NCBI GenBank assembly: GCA_016617855.1
Contig: JAECUM010001824.1
Span: forward strand, 62,001 to 126,000
DNA length: 64,000 nucleotides
Reading direction: 5' to 3'
Origin: Megalonaias nervosa
Lineage: Eukaryota > Mollusca > Bivalvia > Unionida > Unionidae
Under the pieces are notes generated by a model. That model was given only the letters and a program-made list of their open reading frames with translations. It did not search any database and was not told where the DNA came from. Every line of letters begins with the position of its first letter. Within the stretch, counting starts at the first letter, position 1. Shown in pieces: positions 1-10,311 of the stretch. Made by a program: the position numbers and the translations under genes.

Positions 1-363
1 GATGTGTTTTATGCGTTCGCGTCCGTTTGTGTGGATAGTAGGTATGGTGTGTTTTTTTTATTCTCTTCCCGTCTGTGTGGATAGTAGATATGGTGTGTTT
101 TATGCATTCCGTCCGTTTGTGTGGATAGTAGGTATGGCGTGTTTTATGCATTCGCTTTCGTTTGTGTGGATAGTAGATATGGTGTGTTTTTCCTCTCTTT
201 CCGTTTGTGTGGATAGTATAGTGTTTGTTATGCATTCGCGTCCGTTTGTGTGGATAGTAGGTACGGTGTGTTTTATGCATTCGCGTTCGTTTGTGTGGAT
301 GGTAGATATGGTGTGTTTTATGCATTCGCGTACGTTTGTTTGGATAGTAGGTATTGTTTTTTT
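1..363. repeat. 45-bp minisatellite, about 8 copies
   Basis: The motif gtgtggatag recurs at 29, 75, 119, 164, 207, 248, 293 and (as gtttggatag) 338, a spacing of 41-46 bp around a 45-bp unit. Because 45 is a multiple of three, the plus strand stays open from 2 to 547 and reads as a degenerate 15-residue peptide repeat (FVWIVGMVCFMHS and similar). The array runs off the left edge, so its full length is unknown. The open frame is more likely a by-product of the repeat period than a gene: copies carry indels and the frame continues into unrelated sequence to 547. Confidence 0.9.
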
Positions 364-550
364 TTTCTTTCTCCCTTTCTTTTGTGTGTGTATTGGTCTT
401 TGTCTCTATAAAACTCCCTTTATCCATATCAAATTCATGTCACCTACCTACCTACAGCAGCGCGTATTCAGGTCAGCCACTTGCAACACTGTTGCCATTA
501 TTTCCCTAGTGTGGAGTAAAGTGACGTCATTGAAGCTGAAAGTTTGAGAC

Positions 551-702
551 ATTAAATATAGACTTGGGTTTTTCAACAGGTTGTAGAGATAAATAGATAC
601 TAGGGTTTTTAAACAGGAACGTCACACAAGTTGATGCTATAAATAGATAGTGGGCTTTTCCAAAGAAATTTACCACAAGTTATAGCTAAAAATAGATGGA
701 AG
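551..702. repeat. About 50-bp degenerate triple repeat
   Basis: Three diverged units each end in a variant of ataaatagata, followed by a gggttttt/gggctttt stretch, at roughly 551-600, 601-650 and 651-702. Similarity is low between units. The sequence between 364 and 550 shows nothing recognisable. Confidence 0.55.
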
Positions 703-812
703 GATGAGAAAAAGAAGAGGAAGAAAAGATGTCCTTTGCAAGTCATAGTCAATTTCACCGAGTGCTCCTTTGTCCAGTGGGGGTTAGACCAGTTTAAAAA
801 AAAGCCGAAGAC

Positions 813-1058
813 ATGATGAGAAAGGTAATGGAAGAAGAAGTGAAGAAGATTAAAGAGACCTGGACAAAAGAAAGAAAGGACAAAGAAAACATAAAGAGAA
901 AAGAAGAGTTTGAGAGACTGAACAATAACTGGATAAAGGTACAGGAAAAGTTTAGAGCTATGGGACATCCTGACTGGATGCCAGAAAAGGAAAAGAAGAA
1001 GAAGACGAAAGGAATTATAGAGAAAGTGAGAACGTGGTGGAAGAAGTGGAGACAATAG
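813..1058 (+). CDS. Hypothetical Lys/Glu-rich 81-aa open frame
   Basis: A short open frame starting ATGATG encodes a strongly charged peptide rich in Lys, Glu and Arg, with a helical, coiled-coil-like character over residues 1-40. It has Trp residues near the C-terminus (VRTWWKKWRQ). I recognise no domain. The purine-rich strand composition alone can keep such a frame open. There are no visible splice sites, poly(A) signal or conserved neighbour to support a gene. It could be a decayed exon or chance; treat it as a weak candidate. Confidence 0.12.
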   Translation: MMRKVMEEEVKKIKETWTKERKDKENIKRKEEFERLNNNWIKVQEKFRAMGHPDWMPEKEKKKKTKGIIEKVRTWWKKWRQ

Positions 1059-1095
1059 AAGACCCAAAAAGCCCTTTTCAGGGCCACTTCATATA

Positions 1096-1240
1096 CCTCG
1101 AAAAGATTTATTCTTTCTTGTCTAAAATTTTTTTTTAGTCGGTTGTATAATTTATATATAACGGGTCAGTCAATTGCCTCGAAAAGATTTACTCTTTCTT
1201 GCCTAAATTTTTTTTAGTCGGTTGTATAATTTAGGTATGA
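1096..1240. repeat. 81-bp direct duplication
   Basis: The stretch beginning cctcgaaaagattta at 1096 recurs at 1177 with few changes, continuing through a T-rich tract and agtcggttgtataattta. It is a two-copy tandem duplication with no coding potential. Confidence 0.8.
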
Positions 1241-1318
1241 TAGATTGATGTTCATCAATCTATGGTTGTATTTATCTATGTCTCTGTCTCTCTCCTATTG
1301 TCCCCATACAAAATTCTC

Positions 1319-1440
1319 ATTGACGCTATAGTGTCCCAGGGTGTGCCATTTGATGCTATAAATCTTGATGCTATAGTACAAAATAGGGTCCCGTAATGCT
1401 AATTTCCATTGACGCTATACTATCCCACTATACTACTGAC
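1319..1440. repeat. Short direct repeat around ttgacgctata
   Basis: The motif ttgacgctatagtgtccca near 1319 returns as ttgacgctatactatccca near 1408, with related tgatgctata words between. It is an imperfect tandem repeat of about 90 bp next to the AAGATGGC element. Confidence 0.5.
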
Positions 1441-2490
1441 ATTTTAGGGGTAACAGCAATAACATGATTTCTAACATGGATGCCATGGTCGTGAAACTGA
1501 ATATCGGATAGACACTATTTAGTACCAACTAGACATCATAAGCGGTCTTCTGGTGAAGACCTAATGTTGATATCACTTTCTATCCAAGAGTAACAACACG
1601 AATTTCAAGATGGCACTGTGACGACAATGATAGATATCAGATTGTCAGTGTTTCAAATTTTTTTTATAGATCAAGTAGAGATACAGTCTGGCTATCTTTG
1701 GTGAAAACCCCATGTTTATACGTTCAGGAGGGGTAGCGATAACAAATATTTCAAGATGGGTGATGTGGTGGCCCATAAGGGATCGGCACCATTTTCATTT
1801 AAGAGCAACCAGACATTTTAAAAAGTCATTTACTGGAACCATCTTGTTAATATTCTAGTCAGCTATTGTGGTTTCCATACGTGATAAGAAATCTTCTGGT
1901 GAAAGTCAAATGTTGAGTTCTGAGTCAGAAGGAGTAGCGAGACCAAGATTTTTAAGATAGCTGCCATGTCATCCATATTGGACATCAAATCAATATCATT
2001 TTTATTAAGGCCAACTACGCATCATAAAAAGTCTTTTACTGAAAAATCTATGTCGATATGACCTTTTCTTTCAGATAAAGTTACATTTTCGACTTAGGAG
2101 TCGCAATAAGAAGAATTTGAATATGGCTGCCATGGTGGCCATATTGGATTTCATCCTGGCACAATTTTCATTTTGGACCAACAATAAATAATAAAAACTC
2201 TTTATGTGAAAACCCACGATTATATCACCATTTATTCAGGAAGAATAGCGATAACTGATTTTCAAGATGGCTGCTGTATTGGCTATACTGGATGTCTGAG
2301 TAGTATCTTTATTATTTAAGACCAGCTAATCCTTAGAACAAATGCATATATAACGTCTGATGGCAATCCTAGATGTAGTTTAGGAGAGTTAATGACAACA
2401 AACTTGGACTAAAAGACAGACAGATGTTGGACAGCGAATAACAAATAACGGATCATCCCATACGCCGATGTCCGACTGTAACAGACCAAA
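1440..2490 (+). repeat. AAGATGGC composite repeat element, copy 1
   Basis: Six or seven degenerate tandem units of roughly 140-170 bp. Each unit holds the same ordered words: a gagtagcgataac-like stretch, ttcaagatggctgccatg, a cattttcattt..accaacta block and a cttttactgaaaacccc block. The copy ends with a transition to atcatcccatacgcc near 2450-2470, matching the 3' end of other copies in this window. It is non-coding. Confidence 0.8.
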
Positions 2491-2499
2491 TTTTTAGGT

Positions 2500-5490
2500 C
2501 GATATCTGGTTGTTATTGTTAATATCTGTAGGCAATATTTAGCTAGACACATGTACGATTAACTGGATTTATGGGGAATGGCCGCATTTAAAAAGCCATA
2601 ATGTACGGATTGGTTCAGCCAAAGTCAGGAGTTATCGATATATAATTAAGGGCTTAGTTTATTTAAACTTAACGGAACAGAGTTCAAATTCTGGTTTGTA
2701 TGGAAACTGACAGTTGGGAAATTGACCAGAAAACAGTTGGTAGCCATTTGTTGTCAGACGTATTGCAGTGTTTCGATGCTAGTGAGGCGGGAATTTTATG
2801 TCATCCCGATTGGTTACGCTGTGGAAGGGGGCGTGGGTTCACACGAAAAACTATCAGTTTAAATGTGCAGTAGCGGAATTTGCAACTCAGTCTGCACTTT
2901 TCTACAAGAGAAAAGAACATAAGAACAGAGGGCTCCGAGAAATTTAATGAGTAAATCTCTCGTAAAAAAGCATCCAAGGGGGAAAACGATTGTCTGGAGA
3001 ATTGACAGACACCAAAAGCTTGAAACACAAGGCGAGATAGTTTCGGGAAGAGACACGTTTTACAACCCAAACAAGGGGCTGCCAGAGTAGAGGGCCAAAA
3101 AGAAAAAAAAGAATTTTGGAAAAAGGAGAGTAGAGCGAAACAGGCTTACCGGTGCGAAGGAGCCCAGAAGTACAGTATGAGTGGACCTTTTGGCCGGAAC
3201 CGAACACCAGGTTATGAATCGATACAAGGCAGTGTTATTCGATTTCTCACTCGGTTAAATGATGATTTGATTCTATCGTAAACAGGATCGGCTATTTTTA
3301 TAATCTTATTTGCATTTTTGAAATTCCTTGATTAAGTTGATTCCAAAAGAAAGAAGTGTATCTTTCGAATTTTAACGTTTATATCATTTGTTTGTGAAAT
3401 TTTATTGTTTTGAAATTTGATTAAATTTTTGTCTTTATTTGTAACGGGGGCTCGTGTTATTCTGTTCTATATATCAGCTCAGATTATTTATTTATTCCAC
3501 CCATCAGTTCATACTTTGTACTGGCCTTACTCGATACCGGGCAAATTACACCGTTGGCGATCACCTCTAGATACGAAAGCCAAAACCAGTAAACCTGCCA
3601 CAAATAAGTTGAGGAGGGGTTTACCACACCGACTATTAAAACTTAAAATTAAATTTAATACTCATTATTCATTTCTTCAAGAAGTTTTCATGTAACACAT
3701 TCAGCCTCTCACAAATGAGTTTATATTTGCTAAACACTATAAACACGGTCTTTTCTGTTTTAGCCAGGTGCGTGTCAGTCTTCAACATTTCTAAATAGTG
3801 TGATCCGTAGCATTATTTTTAACAGAATGATTTAAAGACACAGAGAAAGGGGGGGGGGAGGGGGTCCTTTAAGCAGTTGCAATGTATCAGACGGTATAGT
3901 GACTTGTAAAAAATGGCAGCTAATTAAACCACGATTTTGGTCATATAATAGCAGTTTTCATGAACATCTCTACGAATAAAAAAGAAACTGAAATTAAATT
4001 AACTATGATGCACAATAAGTGTCAAGGAAGGATTTTTTTTTTATTTAAAGAAAAGGCGATTAGTACATTTTCATCAGCTACTATGACAATTTCTAAGATA
4101 TATTAAGTATTCCCTTATTTCAACAGTATTTCTTAATCCCACCTTGCCCTGAGATAATGACTTATAGCCCCTATCTCAAAACCCAGCATTGATGTACGCA
4201 TCTATGTGGAAAATATTGTTAGCCTTCTTACAAGAACAAACTAGATATATAAAGATATATACGGCTTAATCAAAAAGTCTCTAACTTCCTCCAAGATCCC
4301 ATGGAGAAAAAAATCAAAATATTACATATATTTACCATACCAACAGCTTGCAAAATTAGTTTGGTGAATTTCCAGCCATTGACTTAGCACAACATACAGA
4401 GAGAATAGATAGATGGGGGGAGGACAGAGAATGGGAATCGTTTATTCTGCTAACAATGATGCATACTAAAATCATATCTGTATTAATGATTATATCATTT
4501 TGGTCAATGAACTTTCCCCAATCCCCCATAATCTTGTCACAAGGAATAAATAAATACATAGATATAGAATATTATAAAGTTTTAAAGAAATTGTTAGTCA
4601 TTTTTTTCAATCGGATATCAGAAGAACAATACATACAAAATTTTGTTCTCTTCTGGCAATTATGATTAGTCGATCCGAGTTTGTGGGTGGAATTGATGAT
4701 TCACGGATTATCAGTCATGCTTAATTTTGTAATATACCACACCTGGGACAGTTATATGTTTGGGTCTCAGCTGTAAAATAACCATTTTTAGTCAGAATGG
4801 GTCATTACTATGATGTCTAATTATAACAACAATGGCACTGATTACATTATTCCAACTCGTATTATGGATCCAAGGAGGCTTATTCGTTTGCTTGGCAGAC
4901 TTGCAATGAAATGGATGCTGGTTCGAATCCTACTATCTGATCAGAATAGGATGGCTATCATCATGTGCTTTTGGGCAAGGCAATTTACTTCTGCTGTGGC
5001 ACTAAAATAACCTAATTGTGTTGATAAAAACCAAGCAAAATCATCAAACCAACATGTATTATGCTGATGTCTTACTTTTACGTTGCATTTTTACATTATA
5101 ACTTACGCAATGTTATTTATTTTCAATTTTTGATCATTCGTATGACTTTGAAAATATGATACTGCAGTATTCCAGTATCACAGGTACCAAATTTAGAAAA
5201 CAAATATTTAAAGTTGCAAAGATGCAATCACAGAATTTACATCCTACTCAAAACAGAAAATGTACACATAGAATAATGCAAAACAGAATGTCATATTTAT
5301 ATTACTACACGTATTCCTTTATATAGTGCTAGGCTTCTGTCCGATTCATTTCATTGTTGTCCAACATCATCTTTCCACTGAACCATACATTTTTCCTCAT
5401 TAAGCCTTCTGCTCAGGACTTTGATTCAAAAGTTTGAGATGAAAATTTTCTTACTATCAGCTGTATTTCAGTTATTATATAAAGCTGAAT
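2500..5490. other. No recognisable gene (2.5-5.5 kb)
   Basis: Six-frame reading shows only short open frames without domain motifs. The 2700-3250 stretch is richer in CpG than its surroundings. Near 2805-2835 it has an inverted CCAAT word (gattggttacg) and a GC-box-like word (gggggcgtgg), so a promoter is conceivable, but no exon follows that I can support. There is a poly(G) run near 3850-3860. Confidence 0.4.
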
Positions 5491-6375
5491 CTACTGGTGC
5501 TTTGCTGGCTTGATCAGGCAAAATTACTGACAAAATCAAAGTTGTGTATGTATCACCTAAACTTGTTCTACTAGTGCTTTGCTGGCTTGATCAGCTAAAG
5601 TACTGATAAAATCAGAGCTATGTATGCAACACTTAAGCTGGCTCTACTGGTAGTTTTCACTGTTAAAAGTGAAATTTTTAAAATTTAACGTTTTTTTAAA
5701 ATTTTGTTAAAGGATTAAATTTTTTGGGAGGCTCAAGCCCGCTTAGTTGTTAACTAGTTTTAATTTTGCTGGTCATTTTCACAGGCCTAAAACACTTCTG
5801 GTAATCAGAACAAAGTTGAAGCAAATGGACTACAAACTAGGCAAAGATTAAAGTGACCACAATGCTGATTATCTCACGATATGCCATTATGGGCCTATCA
5901 AATGTATGATTGAATAAAATGACCAGAGGTCTTTAATTTGCATAATTCTCCCATTTTCTTGACTGCTAGGCTAGCCTAATGAAAAACCATGTGTAAAAAT
6001 ACATTTTTTGTGGGATTGAGGAAGAGCTGATAATTTTTTTCTAACTTGCAGTTTTTTATTTAGGTTTTCTTCAATTTCTGTTTTAGGCTTCAAAATAAAA
6101 TTTTAGGGGTTTTTTTTGTTGAGGTTTTTGAGGTCTGCTTCCAACCCTGTGCTTTGCTGGTCTGATCAGTAAAGTTACGGAGAAAATCAAAGTTATGTAT
6201 GCATCATGTATGTTGACCCTACTGGTGTGTTGCTGGCTTGATCAGCCAAAATTTCTGATTATATCAAAGCTATGTATGCAACACCTACGTTGGCTCTACT
6301 TGTGTTTTGCTGGTGTGATCTGACAAGTTACTTACAAAATCAAAGTTGTGTATTTATCACCAAAGTGACATCACT
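5491..6375. repeat. 77-bp minisatellite split by an insertion
   Basis: Units starting ctactggtgctttgctggc lie at 5491, 5568 and 5644 (truncated), then resume near 6149, 6219 and 6296. The spacing is 76-77 bp. Each unit carries a cttgatcag core and ends in atgtatgcaacacct-like sequence. About 496 bp of unrelated sequence (5653-6148) separates the halves. Confidence 0.85.
5653..6148. mobile_element. Unknown insertion inside the 77-bp array
   Basis: This AT-rich segment interrupts the repeat register and contains no 77-bp unit. Its left end has a small internal palindrome (tttcactgttaaaagtgaaa). I find no clear terminal inverted repeats, target duplication or open frame, so the class is unknown. 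It could also be a diverged or rearranged part of the array. Confidence 0.35.
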
Positions 6376-7130
6376 GGCAAAGTCAGAACTGCAATGGCGC
6401 TCATATTCAGAAAAGCCAATGTAGATACGATACTATCTGATGGAAAGCACACCTGGGATGAAGACTTTTATCTATTTATGATACTACAATAAGCAAAAAT
6501 TGGAATGGAATGAAGCTCTCAAAACAGATTATCACCCACACAATACAGAATATACTCATGGATACAATGAAATTAGAAAAAAATGTTCAAGTAACTTGAA
6601 ACGTATTTGTACCAATAACTGTGTTAGCCACAAGGACCTCAAGCAATTTAAAAAATGGCAACATCAATAAAACAGACTGAAAATGCATGCACATCATCTG
6701 TCTCTTGTTACAAAGAAATGGCACAGTAAATACTTAACACTTCATAGAAAAAAATGAAGATAACATTGTACATTTAGTACAGTATCCTGCTAAATTTCTT
6801 ACTTTTGTAGAGTCAAAACCACTGCTGGGAAAATACATCAAAAGTACCCTCCAATGGTGGGTTTGTTAAACTGTGCTGCATTTCTGCCATAATGTGTTGT
6901 TTTTCACTTGACCCTGAAAACATTTAAGTTTGTATATCTTAAGAACAAAAAAATATGTTCACATATCAGACAGTTATATGGCTTAGCTCTTCCATCATTG
7001 GGTTTGGGCTTAACTCCACTTACGTGGGTTGAAATGGGGGTCAAAGTCAAAACAAACAAGGTCATAACATATATACATGTATTTAATAAAACTGTTTATC
7101 TCATTGCTCATGAAATATGACAACCATTTA

Positions 7131-7765
7131 GTATTTTGTAGTTATACACAGTCTAGAATATCAGTCCAGTGAGTATTTTGTACTTAAATAGACTCTAGAA
7201 TATCAATCTATAAAATACTCGTACAAACTCTAGAATATCAGTCTAGAGAGTATTTTGTAGTTATACAGACTCTAGAATATCAATCTATAAAATACTCATA
7301 CAAACTCTAGAATATCAGTCTAGAGAGTATTTTGTAGTTATACAGACTCTAGAATGTCAATCTATAAAATACTCATACAAACTCTAGAATATCAGTCTAG
7401 AGAGTATTTTGTAGTTATACAGACTCTAGAATATCAATCTAGGGAGTATTTTGTAGTTATACAGACTCTAGAATATCAATCTAGAGAGTATTTTGTAGTT
7501 ATACAGACTCTAGAATATCAATCTAGAGAGTATTTTGTAGTTATACAGACTCTAGAATATCAGTCTAGAGAGTATTTTGTAGTTATACAGACTCTAGAAT
7601 ATCAATCTAGAGAGTATTTTGTACTTAAACAGATTCTAGAATGTCATTCTACAAAATACTCATAAAGACTCTAGAATATTAATCTATTTTGTACTTATAT
7701 GGACTATAGAATATCATTCTACAGAGTATTTTTATAGTTATACACACTATGGAATATGATAATCT
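7131..7765. repeat. 42-bp minisatellite with palindromic TCTAGA core
   Basis: A 42-bp unit (agtattttgtagttataca, then gactctagaatatcaatct) is repeated about 14 times. In the central part, 7395-7630, copies are nearly identical, so a plus-strand frame stays open (7354-7665) as a 14-residue repeat containing QTLEYQSREYFV. On the left (7180-7390), two unit variants alternate to give an 84-bp-like higher-order period. Most units contain TCTAGA twice, flanking 7-9 bases, so each can fold into a short hairpin. No gene signals surround it. Confidence 0.9.
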
Positions 7766-7981
7766 ATATATTTACTGATTCATATGTTTACTGAAGAAAA
7801 TAACATGAAATGTTTTAATTTGTTCTGATATATCATAAACTTGGTGATAAGTAAGTTGCAAAGGGTTGCAACTTTAATTTCAAAGAAATTTAATACAGCA
7901 AATATACTGTGGCCTTGCCCTTAGAAGATGACAGTGACTTTAGAAACGGAACCACTTAATTTTTGTCATGGATTTACAATC

Positions 7982-8106
7982 ATATTTGTTGTTGTTGTTG
8001 TTGTTATAGGGTTTAACACCATTTTTCAGCACAAGATAGGCTATACATGGCGGCCAGTATTAATGGTGGAGGAAGAACCCGGGAGAACCCGGAAAGATTA
8101 CATTGT
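7982..8106 (-). mobile_element. tRNA-derived SINE, family 1, 3' fragment
   Basis: The sequence from the gttgttgttgtt tract through gggtttaacaccattttt and aagataggctatacatgg to ggaggaagaacccggg matches the 3' half of the fuller copies at 15436-15686 and 45486-45730. The tRNA-like head is missing, so this is a 5'-truncated minus-strand copy with a (CAA)n tail. Confidence 0.75.
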
Positions 8107-10311
8107 CTGGATTACATTGTAACTAACCATCTGTCACTTGTACTATAGCAGACAGATGATTATCATAAAAGCGTAGTAACAAAATAACTCCAGTTGTAAA
8201 GATCAAACACTTCCCCCCAACCAACACCAATGTGATAGTAGTAAATGGAAAACAACAAAATTAATGATTATCAATACCAAACCTAACTACAAAATAAAGT
8301 TCATATTTTACAGAATTCATGAGGACATGATGTTAGAAAATATTTTGGCCATAGCAAAGCCAAGCTCATGCAATGTGTAATAACAACTGGTAAAATCAGT
8401 TCAATTAATTACAAACAGTTATAAAAATAACAAATCATGAGAAATGAATAAAAAAAAAACTATATTATAATCACTGACTACATTAAGGGCTTACAAATAC
8501 ATCAGTAGTTCCTTCCTGATGTCATGAGCTAATCACATGATGTAGTACTATCAACCAATCTGAATACTTGTTACAAAGGCTTGGTAAAAGAGTATAAAAA
8601 TTACACAGGAACATAGTTTCAGATCTAAATCTTGCAGTCTATTCAAGATTTTACTGTGAAATTTCAAGATTAAAAACGAATTTAATCAAAACTTAAGATG
8701 AAATAACTCTGAAGTTATTCTGGATATATGCATCTAATTTCCAGATCTGGCTTCTTCCCTTGAAAATGTTTGATAGCCTTAGCCAATGTGGAGCTAAGAT
8801 TTCTAACACTCCAGTTTTAGGTACAGTTCGCAGACTTTTTACTTGAAACATCTTCTGAAAATTCCATGCCAGAAATAATGCAGTACTTGCTTGTTACAAA
8901 GCTTTCCACAAAATTCTAAATTTACCATAAAGATTAAATATCTAACAATTCTACTTCACAAATATAACAAAGACAATAATGACAAAACATATCAAGTGCT
9001 GTATTAATACATGTGTGCCAAGTCATGCAAATCCAATTCCTTCTTTCTCATTTTAGGATAATGTCTTCAAACTTGAGGATATGATTACGATTTGCATTAT
9101 AATCATAAATTTTCTATTCCCACCTACTTCACAGAGGGAACAATAGCTTTAAAAAAAAGTTTCAATAAATGTACAAATACACAAACAAAATAAAAAATGT
9201 TATAAACTTTATACACCTTTACACTGTGATAGCGAAGGTAACTTGCTGCCTGGAAATACATTTCAAGTTTAACAATACAAAATGCTAGAGGATACTTTGT
9301 TTTGATTGTCTTATCTGTTTAATGCATAATTTAAACACTCTGTTTACCAAAGTGAACCCCACAGAAACAAGATCAAAATTCTAAACATTTCTTACCACAT
9401 ATTCAAAACAGTTTGACCAATACAAGAAATCAAACAGAAATGTCATGACAAGCTGAGATACAAAAAAAGACCAAACGAAGACAAAACTCCACAAGTTTCC
9501 TGAAAATTTGTAACAGTTCAAAGACAAAGTCTTAAATTCACATAAAATCAACCCCCAGTTCTGCTTTTAATGCCTAAAACCAATTGTTGGAAAATTTATA
9601 TTTTTATCAAGTATATCATGAAAATCCATCAAAACATTTATGTCCAGTTCAGATTGCACTGTAAATCTCATGAAATTTTTTGTTATGTTTCCTTTTGGTT
9701 GAGGACAACTTGTTACTATGCAATGGAACTATTAGAATTTTAAGATTACTGTAAAGACAGAATGCAAAGCATCAAGCAAAATATTTTAACAAGTCTGACA
9801 TTTTGTTTTTATCCTCATGAAAAAAACCCTTTTTTTCTGAGCTTTATTACAACTTTCCTTTGAGAGAGAAGAATAGGTGGTAGTCTCTTTTACAATATAT
9901 TCATATTCATCCAAACCTAGCCAGTCAAGAACCTGAATTTCTGGTGTCTGCATAAATGTACCAATGATAAATTATTCCTTGTCATCTTTTTCTACAATGT
10001 ACAGAAACAATTTATTTGGATTGATGTCATGATATTGATCAGTGCCAGCTTTGTCCTTCTGGTAAGCTGCATGTTTCATGATGATTAAAATAGGACTCCA
10101 TTGAATGGAACTACTTTCCACATGACTGACAGAGAAAACAGAGTGACTGTGAAGGAACTGGTGCAATGATGCCTCAGATATCTGCCTTTGCCCTATGTTT
10201 CCTCAATCTGTACCTATTCAGGAATTGCTGCCCACAGATGGAACTTCTCAACTTGATTTACAAGAGCTGGAAGGTGTTCTTGTTTTTAGCTGCAATGTGA
10301 TAGCTCCACTT
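8107..10311. other. AT-rich flank, including probable 3' UTR of the zinc-finger gene
   Basis: No coding region recognised. Immediately downstream (minus strand) of the stop codon at 10314-10312 this should contain the 3' UTR. Short open frames here, such as 10166-9972 on the minus strand, have no domain features. Many AATAAA words occur because of the AT content. Confidence 0.5.
9843..9848 (-). terminator. Candidate poly(A) signal
   Basis: AATAAA on the minus strand about 465 bases past the zinc-finger stop codon. It is one of several in AT-rich sequence (another near 10011), so the choice is tentative. Confidence 0.25.

Noticed and set aside
609..1067. 152-residue minus-strand frame opposite the Lys/Glu-rich frame
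   Set aside because: It is the shadow of a purine-rich strand (Phe/Leu/Ser-rich translation of pyrimidine tracts).
2690..3250. Possible decayed coding region rich in Lys/Arg
   Set aside because: Stop frequency in the best frame is about what chance gives, and no family motif could be matched.
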